From Paracoccaceae bacterium (lineage in GTDB: Bacteria; Pseudomonadota; Alphaproteobacteria; Rhodobacterales; Rhodobacteraceae): 64,000 nucleotides of DNA. The position numbers and the translations under genes are program-made. Shown here piece by piece: positions 1 through 8,047 of this stretch (position 1 is its first letter; each line of letters starts with the position of its first letter). The stretch is from the NCBI GenBank assembly GCA_018607905.1, contig JABBAP010000068.1, positions 1-64,000 of the forward strand, written 5' to 3'. Below the pieces are notes generated by a model. The model was given only the letters and a program-made list of their open reading frames with translations, ran no database searches and was not told where the DNA came from.

Positions 1-633
1 GTCATCTCCCCAGACGCCATAACGAATTCTCGGTGCGGGTTTTTGCCAGAGTTGTCAACATGCCCATCAATCGGCACGTTATAGGATGGGTCCGTAGTGA
101 TCATTTGGGCGCTTGAGCCATCCATTAACGTATTGACCGTTTCAGCCTCCAACGCGTCACCACACACCAATCGGTGCGGCCCTAACTGCCAAACGTTGCC
201 AAGCGGCACTCGCGCTGGATCATTCTCTTGGACAACATCATCCGCTGGATCACACGGCTCTTCGGGTTCAACCGTCTCGATCAAACTGTTGATCTCAGGA
301 ATGGAGAACCCAGTGATTCCAACATCGAAGTCGAGATCAGAAGACATCAAAATGCCAAGCTCCACTGCGAGCAAATCATCGTCCCAGCCCGCATTCGGTG
401 CCAGTTTGTTATCGGCAAGGACATAGGCTCGTTTTTGATCTTCCGTCATGTTTTTTAACTGCACACGGTACCTCGGTTTTCCCGAGCAGCTTGGCACCTT
501 CTACGCGACCATGACCTGCGAGAATGCTACGGTGTTCGTCAATCGAGACAGGATTTGTGAAACCAAAAGTTTCAATGATATCGGTAATTTACCGGATCTG
601 CTTTCTTGAATGCGTTCGCGCATTAAGCCATTG
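1..633 (-). pseudogene. Decayed ParB-domain DNA methyltransferase (runs off left edge)
   Basis: Reading the minus strand gives a ParB/Srx-like N-terminal domain (THSRKQIR, then ETFGFTNPVSIDE, then ILAGHGRVEGAKLLG, then QKRAYVLADNKLAPNAGWDD), a short linker, and the start of an amino-methyltransferase domain (GNVWQLGPHRLVCGDAL, then ITTDPSYNVPIDGHV). The DPSY tetrapeptide at 81-92 is a variant of the DPPY catalytic motif of N6-adenine/N4-cytosine methylases. The frame is broken twice. A TAA stop interrupts the ParB domain at 589-591, where relatives carry a sense codon. A +1 shift is needed in the T6 run at 451-456; five Ts would restore CAVKNMTEDQKRAY. No convincing start codon was found. This enzyme type is common on prophages and islands, so it is probably the eroded edge of one. 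A homopolymer sequencing error could explain the shift but not the stop. Confidence 0.8.
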
Positions 634-726
634 ATTTGCCGCACGCACGCCGAACCTAGGATTAAAGCGTCGAAATAGCACCTCGACAGTGCTACGTTTA
701 AGGTCAGTCAACAAAGAGGGACCGAT

Positions 727-1968
727 TTGAAACAGAAAGTAATTGTTGCAGGCGCAGGTATCGTCGGCGTTTCAACTGCCATTTGGTTACAACGCGCAGG
801 TTTCGATGTTGTTTTGGTTGATCGCGACGCGCCAGCTGCAGGCACATCCTATGGCAATGCGGGTGTGTTGGCTGCGGGATCTGTTATTCCTGTCACAACA
901 CCTGGCTTGATTGGCAAAGCGCCAAAAATGCTGATGAACCCGAATGCGCCGCTCTTTTTGCGTTACAGCTATCTGCCCAAAGTAATTCCGTTTCTCGCAA
1001 AGTATTTGCGTCATTCGCGCATGGATCATGTCAAACATTATGCACGAACGATGACAGGTCTCTTGTACGATACCGTCGAACAACACCGTGCATTGGCCGC
1101 TGGTACGGGCGCAGAACAATACATTTCAAACGACGATTATCTGTTTGGATATGACTCTGATGCAGCCTTTGAGGGCGATGCTTTTGCGTGGGAAATTCGC
1201 AAAAAGAACGGCCATGTTTTTGAGGTTCTCAAAGGGGCCGATTTGGACAAAGTTGATCCGTTGTACCGCGATCGCTTCAAAGTCGTCGTTGCCAATAAAA
1301 ACCACGGCAGGATTAGCGATCCCGGAGCCTATATCAAACACCTTGCATGGCATTTCACAGAAAATGGCGGTGCGTTTTTGCAAACCGACGTAAACGGATT
1401 GATCAAAAACGGTAGCACAATAACGGGGCTGGAAACCAGTCAAGGGCCCCTACTGGGCGAGCATGTTGTGTTCACGCTTGGGCCATGGTCGGGTGGACTG
1501 GCGAAGAAGCTGGGGTTATCGATCCCGTTTGAGAGCGAGCGGGGCTATCACATCGAATTGGTCAACCCATCACAGATGCCCGCCGAACCAATCATGGTTG
1601 CCTCGGGTAAATTTGTGGTTACGCCGATGAATGGACGCATTCGCTTGGCAGGGGTCGTGGAATTTGGTGGCCTAGATGCTGGCCCGAGCAAAGCACCCAT
1701 CGAACTGCTGAAACGAAACGCGCGCGATCTGTTTCCAGACCTAAGCTATGAGCGCATTGACGAATGGCTTGGGCATCGACCAACTACCGCCAACAGCCTG
1801 CCACTCATCGGGCGATTAAATAAATACGACAATGTCTTAGTTGGGTTTGGCCATCAGCACGTAGGCTTGACAGGTGGGGCCAAAACGGGTCGTATCCTCG
1901 CAGGTCTGCTCGGCCACCATACACCAAACATTCCTTTGGAAGCGTTCGATCCGAACCAGTATGCGTAA
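727..1968 (+). CDS. FAD-dependent D-amino-acid dehydrogenase (DadA-like)
   Basis: The 413-residue protein has an N-terminal FAD-binding Rossmann motif (VIVAGAGIVGVSTAIWLQ, about residues 5-22) and the SYGNAG signature of DadA-type oxidoreductases. The C-terminal flavin region carries GHRPTTANSLPLIGR and GFGHQHVGLTGGAKTGR. Such enzymes oxidise D-amino acids or related secondary amines to imino acids at the inner membrane and pass electrons to the quinone pool. The start is TTG, with AAAGAGGG about six bases upstream. A TRAP transporter begins 34 bases after the stop, so the two are likely co-transcribed and the transported solute may feed this enzyme. The exact substrate (D-amino acid, sarcosine-like or cyclic amine) cannot be told from sequence. 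Confidence 0.85.
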   Translation: MKQKVIVAGAGIVGVSTAIWLQRAGFDVVLVDRDAPAAGTSYGNAGVLAAGSVIPVTTPGLIGKAPKMLMNPNAPLFLRYSYLPKVIPFLAKYLRHSRMDHVKHYARTMTGLLYDTVEQHRALAAGTGAEQYISNDDYLFGYDSDAAFEGDAFAWEIRKKNGHVFEVLKGADLDKVDPLYRDRFKVVVANKNHGRISDPGAYIKHLAWHFTENGGAFLQTDVNGLIKNGSTITGLETSQGPLLGEHVVFTLGPWSGGLAKKLGLSIPFESERGYHIELVNPSQMPAEPIMVASGKFVVTPMNGRIRLAGVVEFGGLDAGPSKAPIELLKRNARDLFPDLSYERIDEWLGHRPTTANSLPLIGRLNKYDNVLVGFGHQHVGLTGGAKTGRILAGLLGHHTPNIPLEAFDPNQYA

Positions 1969-2002
1969 GCTGTGCGCGGCTATAAAAAGGGAGAAGATTG
2001 AA

Positions 2003-2989
2003 ATGAAAATGACAACAAAAACGCTCATTGGTGCCGTTCTAGGTAGCGCAATGGCATCTGGTGCAATGGCAGACGGCCACGCACAAAATTGGGATATGCC
2101 AATGGCATATGCAGCGACGAACTTTCACTCTGAAAAGGGTGTGGAATTTGCCGAAAAAGTAAAAGAATACACAGATGGAGCTATTAACATCACTGTGCAT
2201 GCTGGTGGCTCCCTGTTTAAAGGTGGCGAAATCAAACGTGCCGTTCAAACTGGCCAAGCGCCAATCGGCGAACGTTTCATGTCCGCGCACGCAAACGAGG
2301 CACCGCTGCTGGGTTGGGACAACCTGCCATTTATCGCAACAACTTATGAAGCAAACGACAAGCTTTGGGCCGCTGCAAAAGACAAAGTGAACGCACAACT
2401 CTCCGATCTGAACCTTGTTGCATTGTACACATGTCCGTGGCCGGGTCAGGGGTTCTATTTCAAAAAAGAAGTGGGCTCATCGGCAGATACACAAGGCATC
2501 AAGTTCCGTTCCTATAACTCTGCGACAGCAACATTTGCCGAAGAATTGGGCATGGTTCCTGTACAAGTTGAAGCCGCAGAATTGTCACAAGCACTGGCAA
2601 CTGGTGTTGCGGAATCCTTCATCTCATCTGGGTCAACCGGGTATGACCGCAAAGTTTGGGAGCACCTGACACACTATTACAAAGTGAACGCATGGTTGCC
2701 GCGCAACTATGTGATGGTGAACAAAGGTGTTTGGGAAGGCCTGAGCGCTGAAGTTCAAGCAGGTGTTCAAAAAGCGGCTGATGAAACAGGCGCTGCTTGT
2801 TCTGCAAAATCCGCTGAACTGGCAGGTTGGTATTTCGAACAGCTAGAAGCCAACGGCATGACGGTTGCAGACGCTGGCCCAGAGTTTCTAGCCGAGTTGG
2901 AAGCGATTGGCACGAAAATGACAGCGGATTGGCTGACAACCGCTGGCGCCGATGGTCAGGCAATCCTCGACGCATATAACGCTAACTAA
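2003..2989 (+). CDS. TRAP transporter solute-binding protein (DctP family)
   Basis: The periplasmic substrate-binding subunit of a tripartite ATP-independent transporter, 328 aa. The first 23 residues form a signal peptide ending near ASGAMADG, followed by a DctP-type binding domain (KEYTDGAINITVHAGGSLFKG, then QTGQAPIGERFM). The usual C-terminal region follows (LPRNYVMVNKGVWEGLS). AGGGAG lies about ten bases before the chosen ATG; in-frame codons further upstream overlap the dehydrogenase gene and lack the signal peptide at the N-terminus. It lies between the dehydrogenase and the two membrane subunits, and a hairpin after its stop probably sets its higher expression relative to dctQM. Ligand unknown; an amino or organic acid is the family norm. 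Confidence 0.9.
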   Translation: MKMTTKTLIGAVLGSAMASGAMADGHAQNWDMPMAYAATNFHSEKGVEFAEKVKEYTDGAINITVHAGGSLFKGGEIKRAVQTGQAPIGERFMSAHANEAPLLGWDNLPFIATTYEANDKLWAAAKDKVNAQLSDLNLVALYTCPWPGQGFYFKKEVGSSADTQGIKFRSYNSATATFAEELGMVPVQVEAAELSQALATGVAESFISSGSTGYDRKVWEHLTHYYKVNAWLPRNYVMVNKGVWEGLSAEVQAGVQKAADETGAACSAKSAELAGWYFEQLEANGMTVADAGPEFLAELEAIGTKMTADWLTTAGADGQAILDAYNAN

Positions 2990-3000
2990 TTTAAAAACAG

Positions 3001-3025
3001 GGCCCCGCGGAAACGCGGGGCCTTT
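3001..3025 (+). terminator. Intercistronic hairpin between dctP and dctQ
   Basis: A perfect 9-bp stem (GGCCCCGCG with CGCGGGGCC) closes a GAAA tetraloop and is followed by TTT. Lying between the binding-protein gene and the membrane-subunit genes, it is most likely a partial terminator or an mRNA 3'-end stabiliser that gives more binding protein than permease. Confidence 0.75.
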
Positions 3026-3045
3026 CCCTATTCAGGAGTCCCCCC

Positions 3046-3759
3046 ATGAGAGATTGGCAAGCAATCCTTGGGTTACCTTTGTGGTTTTGGCTGTTCGTCC
3101 TTCCAACTGCATTTGCAATTTACTGTTTATTTTTCGGCCCTTCCGCACGACGTTTGTTGACCCCAGTTTGGCGCGTCCTTGATCGTGTGTATCAGGCCTC
3201 TGGCGTTATCGCCGCTGGCTTCATGGTGCTTATTCTGGCGTTGATTGTCGGGCAGATGATCGCGCGTTGGACTGACACAATTTTCCCAGGCGGGACAGAG
3301 TTCGCGGGCTATGCGATGGCCTGCACATCGTTCTTCGCGCTGGCATACACGCTAACGCATGGCGCGCATATTCGCGTTTCGATCTTTCTGAATATGAATG
3401 ATTTTCTGAAGTTCTGGCTTGATGCATTTGCCATGTTGATATCGGCAATCACCGCCACGTATTTCGCGCGCTATGCCGTGAAAACAAACTTCGTTTCCGA
3501 AATGTTGAATGATCGCACGCAAGGTTTGGACAAGGTTCCTGAATGGCTGTTGTCTATCTTTGCGATGATGGGCCAGTGGCCGTGGAATTGGGGCGAAACA
3601 TGGTCCAAAACCAGTTCAGAGATGGTGTTCACACCCGTTTGGTTGCCGCAGCTGGCAATGTCTGCTGGCGCAATTTTATTGGCCATTGCCGTGTGGGATC
3701 ATCTGTTTCGATTGCTGATCATGCGTGAAACCCAAATCGTACGGGAGTCCGTAGAATGA
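3046..3759 (+). CDS. TRAP transporter small permease subunit (DctQ family)
   Basis: The 237-aa integral membrane protein has an extra N-terminal hydrophobic segment (about residues 9-30) ahead of the usual four-helix DctQ bundle (helices near residues 55-75, 88-105, 125-145 and 205-225). DctQ is the small membrane component that joins the large DctM subunit in Na+- or H+-driven import. Homologues are often 160-200 aa; the extra length comes from the N-terminal helix and a loop near residues 150-190 rich in W and T. GGAG lies upstream of the ATG. Its last four bases overlap the start of dctM, indicating translational coupling. Confidence 0.88.
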   Translation: MRDWQAILGLPLWFWLFVLPTAFAIYCLFFGPSARRLLTPVWRVLDRVYQASGVIAAGFMVLILALIVGQMIARWTDTIFPGGTEFAGYAMACTSFFALAYTLTHGAHIRVSIFLNMNDFLKFWLDAFAMLISAITATYFARYAVKTNFVSEMLNDRTQGLDKVPEWLLSIFAMMGQWPWNWGETWSKTSSEMVFTPVWLPQLAMSAGAILLAIAVWDHLFRLLIMRETQIVRESVE

Positions 3760-5063
3760 CCGAAGTCTATGCAATCATAATCTTCCTGTTTGTGCTGTTC
3801 CTGCTGCTTGGCAGCTCTGTTTGGGTTGGCCTCGCGCTGATGGGGGTTGCTTGGGTCGGAATGGAGTTGTTCACCGTTCGCCCAGCAGGTGACGCCATGA
3901 TCACCACCATTTGGACAGGTGCGAGCAGTTGGACGTTGACCGCGCTGCCGTTGTTTATCTGGATGGGTGAAATCCTATTTCGAACGCGATTGTCCGAGGA
4001 TATGTTCCGTGGATTGGCCCCGTGGATGCGGTTCTTACCGGGTGGCCTGTTGCACACCAATATCGCTGGCTGCACCATTTTTGCCGCCGTTTCAGGTTCA
4101 TCCGCGGCGACCCTTAACATGGTGGGCAAAATGTCCATTCCTGAACTGCGTTCGCGCGGATATCCTGAACACATGATCATCGGCACACTGGCAGGTGCGG
4201 CCACGCTTGGCCTGATGATACCGCCGTCACTGACGTTGATCGTGTACGGCGTTACGATCAACGAAAGCATCACCAAACTGTTCATGGCAGGCGTGTTTCC
4301 GGGATTGGTTTTGGCTGGTCTGTTCATGTCCTACATCATCTTCTGGCACTACTTTGGCAAAGGCGAACGGCCCGAGCCAGAACCCGCTATGCCGTTTGGC
4401 AAAATGATGAGTGAAAGCATGTTTTTGCTGCCCGTCATGGGTTTGGTGTTTGTGGTAATCGGGTCAATGTACCTCGGTTATGCCACCGCAACCGAAGCTG
4501 CCGCCGTGGGCGTGATGGGCGCGCTTATCTTGTCCGGCGCACAGGGATCGCTGACCTGGGAAACCTTCTCCAAAAGCCTGATGGGCGCGACCCGCACATC
4601 CGCGATGATCGCTCTAATCCTGATGGGCGCGGCCTTCTTGTCGCTATCGATGGGCTTTACTGGATTGCCCCGCGCAATGGCTGAATTGATCGAGGGCTAC
4701 AACCTGTCGCCCATCGCATTGATCGCGGTGCTGACCGTGTTCTACTTGATCTTGGGCATGTTCATGGATGGCTTGTCATCTGTCGTATTAACGATGGCAA
4801 TTGTGGAACCGATGATCCGCGCAGCAGGCATTGATGTGATCTGGTTTGGGATTTTCTTGGTCGTGGTTATCGAAACCGCGCAAGTGACGCCGCCGATTGG
4901 CTTCAATCTTTTCGTGCTGCAAGGCATGACGAAACACGAGATTGGCTACATCGCAAAAACCGCAATTCCGATGGTTGGGTTGATGCTGTTGATGGTTGTT
5001 ATCCTTGTGATCTTCCCTGAATTGGCCACGTGGTTGCCTGAAAATATCCGCCAGCGGAACTAG
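3756..5063 (+). CDS. TRAP transporter large permease subunit (DctM family)
   Basis: At 435 aa and around 12 hydrophobic segments this has the size and layout of the DctM channel-forming subunit. Typical DctM stretches are visible: AAVSGSSAATLNMVGKMSIP near residue 110, GTLAGAATLGLMIPPSLTLI near 145, and ETAQVTPPIGFNLFVLQG near 375. It should move the DctP ligand across the inner membrane using an ion gradient. Its ATG overlaps the dctQ stop (ATGA). The racemase-like gene starts five bases after its stop, so transport and the next enzymes are one transcription unit. Confidence 0.92.
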   Translation: MTEVYAIIIFLFVLFLLLGSSVWVGLALMGVAWVGMELFTVRPAGDAMITTIWTGASSWTLTALPLFIWMGEILFRTRLSEDMFRGLAPWMRFLPGGLLHTNIAGCTIFAAVSGSSAATLNMVGKMSIPELRSRGYPEHMIIGTLAGAATLGLMIPPSLTLIVYGVTINESITKLFMAGVFPGLVLAGLFMSYIIFWHYFGKGERPEPEPAMPFGKMMSESMFLLPVMGLVFVVIGSMYLGYATATEAAAVGVMGALILSGAQGSLTWETFSKSLMGATRTSAMIALILMGAAFLSLSMGFTGLPRAMAELIEGYNLSPIALIAVLTVFYLILGMFMDGLSSVVLTMAIVEPMIRAAGIDVIWFGIFLVVVIETAQVTPPIGFNLFVLQGMTKHEIGYIAKTAIPMVGLMLLMVVILVIFPELATWLPENIRQRN

Positions 5064-5067
5064 CGTT

Positions 5068-5736
5068 GTGGCACGGATAAGTTTGCTGCAATTGGACACA
5101 GAATTTCCGCGCATTCCTGGCGATGTAGGATGCGCGGAAACGTTTCAATGCGAACTGGAGATAATCCGCGTCCCCACCGCAACCGTCGCCAAGATTGTTA
5201 CTGCGCGCCCACATGAAATTGATTTACGCCCTTTTGAGGATGCAATCGCATCTGCCACTGGGGATTTAATCACAACTTCCTGCGGTTTTTTGGCCCCGCA
5301 TCAGCCGCGATTAGCTCAGGCGTGTGACGCGCCATTTCTAGCTTCTGCGCTGTGCCAATTACCCGAATTGACATCGCGATTTCCCCCCTCACAACTCGGG
5401 ATCATTACCTTTGATGCAGAAAAATTAGGCGCTGCGCATTTACCAAAAAACTGCGCCGATTATGCCTGTTCAATTGCAGGATTAACGAAGGGCAGCCATC
5501 TGCGTGATGTCATTTCAAATGACAAAACTGTCCTCGACATTGAAAAAGCGGCAGCAGATGTTTGCGCTGTGATCCATCAGGAAATCCCGAATACAGTGGA
5601 CGCAATTTTGTTAGAATGCACCAACCTGCCCCCGTATAAAACGGCGTTAAGACCCATCAAAAACCTGGAAATATTTGACATTCTTACCGCCATTGAGGCT
5701 CAACTGCCAAACGCGGTAAATCCCCGTTTTCTTTGA
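5068..5736 (+). CDS. Asp/Glu/hydantoin racemase-like protein
   Basis: The 222-aa protein has the two-cysteine layout of the Asp/Glu/hydantoin racemase superfamily: TTSCGFL (Cys72) in the first half and ILLECTNLPPY (Cys184) in the second. In this fold the two cysteines act as opposed acid/base catalysts that invert an alpha-carbon; some members are decarboxylases or maleate isomerases. The start is GTG, four bases after dctM. Next to a D-amino-acid dehydrogenase and a transporter, inversion of an imported amino-acid derivative is a reasonable job, but this is inferred from context. A second, unrelated-looking member of the superfamily lies at 15124-15867. Confidence 0.75.
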   Translation: MARISLLQLDTEFPRIPGDVGCAETFQCELEIIRVPTATVAKIVTARPHEIDLRPFEDAIASATGDLITTSCGFLAPHQPRLAQACDAPFLASALCQLPELTSRFPPSQLGIITFDAEKLGAAHLPKNCADYACSIAGLTKGSHLRDVISNDKTVLDIEKAAADVCAVIHQEIPNTVDAILLECTNLPPYKTALRPIKNLEIFDILTAIEAQLPNAVNPRFL

Positions 5737-5747
5737 GGAACACCCAA

Positions 5748-6728
5748 GTGACCACATCAAATTTCGCCACAGCAAAAACTACCGATTTCAATGAAATCCC
5801 CGTTGTTGATGTTTCTAAAATCGACACGGACGAAGGCTTTGCACAGATTGCAGAACAGCTGGTTCAAAAGGCGAAAGACATCGGTTTTTTCTATCTGACG
5901 GGCCATAATATCGCTCCAGAAATTATCGAAGCCGCCTTTGCTGCATCCGTCCGGTTCTTTGAATTGCCCACGGATCAAAAAGCAACTGTTGGGGTCGATA
6001 CAAACCAACGCGGCTGGATGGGCCAAGGCATGGCGAAGTTAGAGGGTTCAAAAACCCACGATGCCAAAGAAGTGTTCTTTTGGGGATGGGACGTCGCTGT
6101 TGATGATCCAGATGTCCTTGCAGGCGTTCCGTTGGTATCCCCAAATCAATGGCCTGACGATGCCGCACCGTTCCTGCGCCGTGATTTACTGCCGTATTAT
6201 CAGGCTGTCATTTCGCTTAGCCGAAAGGTGCTGGCGGCGCTTGCTTTTGGGCTCGGAAAGCCACGGGATTTTTTTGAAGAAGCATATTCAAAACCATTGG
6301 GCCGTGGTCAATTGGTTTACTATCCACCAATGAACCCAAACGATGAGCAAGAACAACGCTTTGGTGCAGCAGCCCACACTGATTTCGGCGTTTTGACCAT
6401 GTTGTTGCAAGACATGCAGGGCGGCCTGCAAGTCCAAAATCAATCTGGCGACTGGATCGAAGCACCGCCAATTGAGAACAGTTTTGTTTGCAATATTGGC
6501 GATTTGTTGGAGCGATGGACGAATGGTAAATTTGTCTCAACCAAGCACCGTGTGATCAACCGAAATAAGTCCGCGCGCTATTCGATCCCAATCTTTTGCG
6601 ACCCCACCAGTCAGACAATTATTGATCCGTCAGACTTTGGGTCTGGCGAACAGCAGTATGAAAAAATCACTGCGGGGGAGCATATCGCACGTCGAAACAG
6701 GAGTAACTTTTCACAATATAAAAAGTAA
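5748..6728 (+). CDS. 2-oxoglutarate/Fe(II) oxygenase, isopenicillin N synthase-like
   Basis: The 326-aa enzyme has the N-terminal DIOX_N part (EIPVVDVSKID, then KAKDIGFFYLTGH) and a C-terminal double-stranded beta-helix. The iron ligands are His210 and Asp212 (AAHTDFGVL) and His267 (STKHRVIN); Arg277 and Ser279 (ARYSIP) would bind the 2-oxoglutarate carboxylate. The family hydroxylates, desaturates or cyclises small molecules in the cytoplasm. The start is taken as GTG with GAGGA about eight bases upstream; an earlier in-frame TTG overlaps the racemase stop and has no ribosome site. It closes the first transport-linked operon and probably acts on the imported compound or its product. Confidence 0.85.
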   Translation: MTTSNFATAKTTDFNEIPVVDVSKIDTDEGFAQIAEQLVQKAKDIGFFYLTGHNIAPEIIEAAFAASVRFFELPTDQKATVGVDTNQRGWMGQGMAKLEGSKTHDAKEVFFWGWDVAVDDPDVLAGVPLVSPNQWPDDAAPFLRRDLLPYYQAVISLSRKVLAALAFGLGKPRDFFEEAYSKPLGRGQLVYYPPMNPNDEQEQRFGAAAHTDFGVLTMLLQDMQGGLQVQNQSGDWIEAPPIENSFVCNIGDLLERWTNGKFVSTKHRVINRNKSARYSIPIFCDPTSQTIIDPSDFGSGEQQYEKITAGEHIARRNRSNFSQYKK

Positions 6729-6951
6729 CCGAACCGCGGACGAAAGCCTGCCCGAAATGAATGCGCGTGATCTGCAGAAAATGCAGGTCATTCTGATAAC
6801 CTCGCAACTCTGGATGTCAGGTATCACGGTTTACACCTCTGCGGTAAAATGCCTAAACTCTTGTAGCGATTCAGAAAAATGTTCCGAATCCAGAAACGGC
6901 TTTGTGCACTTCAGATGCCATCTTAGCCGAAGCATTAAACGGGAGATATCT
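6729..6951 (+). other. Intergenic leader before the TAXI transporter
   Basis: This 223-base gap carries no convincing gene. It probably holds the promoter for the TAXI operon. A short inverted repeat, CTGCA-N5-TGCAG at 6773-6787, is visible and could be an operator, but it is too short to trust alone. GGGAG precedes the next start codon. Confidence 0.4.
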
Positions 6952-7965
6952 ATGACTTTTTCAATTAGAGGCCTAAAAGCTGCCGCCGTTGGCGCAGTTT
7001 TGGTAGCAGGCCTAGCCACATCTGCGGCGGCTCAAGACCTCAAGTTTTTCACCATCGGCACAGGCGGCACCGCCTATACCTACTACCCAGTTGGCGGCGT
7101 AATCGCGAACGCAATTTCCAAACCGCCCGGCTCTCGCGAATGCGATGCAGGCGGGTCTTGTGGCGTAGAAGGTCTAATCGCATCCGCCGTGTCCTCACGC
7201 GGTTCTGTGGACAACGTGAACGCTATTATTTCTGGTTTGCGTAACTCTGGTTTCGCGCAATCTGATGTTGCCTACTGGGCCTTTACAGGCACCGGCACGA
7301 TGGAAGGCAAAGAGCCAGCCAAAGATCTGCGCACAATTGCAGCTTTGTTCGAAGAGCACATCCATTTGGTGGCTTTGAAAGACAGCGGTATCAATTCCGT
7401 AGCTGATCTCAAAGGCAAACGCGTGTCTTTGGACGAGCCGGGTTCTGGTACGTATGTTGACGCGAACCTGATCCTCGAAGCCAATGGATTGGCGGTAGGC
7501 GACGTAACTCCAGAAGCCCTAAAAGGGAATGCCGCATCAGAAGCATTGCGCAACGGCAAAATCGACGCATTTTTCGTTGTAACGGGTTATCCGACAGGTG
7601 CCTTGGTAGAGCTGGCCTCTGCTGTGGACATCAAATTGGTGCCAATTGATGGCGCAGGCGCAGAAGCCCTGACCAGCAAGTATGGTTTCTTCGCAGCCTC
7701 CGACATTCCAGCGGGCGCTTACGAAGGTGTCGAAACAACGGCAACTGTCGCTGTTGGCGCACAGTGGTTCACGTCCGCAAATGAGGACGAAGAGCTGATC
7801 TACAACATCACAAAGGCATTGTGGAACGAACAGTCCCGCAAGTTGTTGGATGTTGGTCACGCCAAAGGCAAAACCATCACGACAGGTTCTGCTCTGAACG
7901 GTGTTGGTGTGCCGTTGCACGCAGGTGCCGAGCGTTTCTACAAAGAAGCAGGCTTGATTAAATAA
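6952..7965 (+). CDS. TAXI-family TRAP solute-binding protein
   Basis: The 337-aa exported protein has a signal peptide (about residues 1-24, ending ATSAAAQ) and the TAXI signature FFTIGTGGTAYTYYPVGG just after cleavage. DLKGKRVSLDEPGSGT and a conserved region near TTATVAVGAQWF also fit. TAXI proteins are periplasmic binding proteins that partner a single fused permease, here the gene 82 bases downstream. ATG at 6952 is chosen because it gives a clean signal peptide and has GGGAG upstream. Residues 60-70 contain a two-cysteine insert (RECDAGGSCGVEG), a detail seen in a subset of TAXI proteins. Ligand unknown. Confidence 0.9.
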   Translation: MTFSIRGLKAAAVGAVLVAGLATSAAAQDLKFFTIGTGGTAYTYYPVGGVIANAISKPPGSRECDAGGSCGVEGLIASAVSSRGSVDNVNAIISGLRNSGFAQSDVAYWAFTGTGTMEGKEPAKDLRTIAALFEEHIHLVALKDSGINSVADLKGKRVSLDEPGSGTYVDANLILEANGLAVGDVTPEALKGNAASEALRNGKIDAFFVVTGYPTGALVELASAVDIKLVPIDGAGAEALTSKYGFFAASDIPAGAYEGVETTATVAVGAQWFTSANEDEELIYNITKALWNEQSRKLLDVGHAKGKTITTGSALNGVGVPLHAGAERFYKEAGLIK

Positions 7966-7984
7966 GCCAATCGCTTTGCAATTT

Positions 7985-8018
7985 GGCCCGAACGCAATTC
8001 GCGCTCGGGCCTTATTTT
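7985..8018 (+). terminator. Hairpin between TAXI binding protein and permease
   Basis: GGCCCGA (7985-7991) pairs with TCGGGCC (8005-8011), extended inward by CGC/GCG, and is followed by TTATTTTAT. It resembles a leaky terminator that separates high expression of the binding protein from lower expression of the permease, matching the hairpin after dctP. Confidence 0.7.
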
Positions 8019-8047
8019 ATACATCGTTTTACTGACGGATATTCCCG

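Noticed and set aside
97-458. Two short plus-strand frames at the left edge
   Set aside because: The minus strand here reads as a ParB-domain methyltransferase; the plus frames are its shadow.
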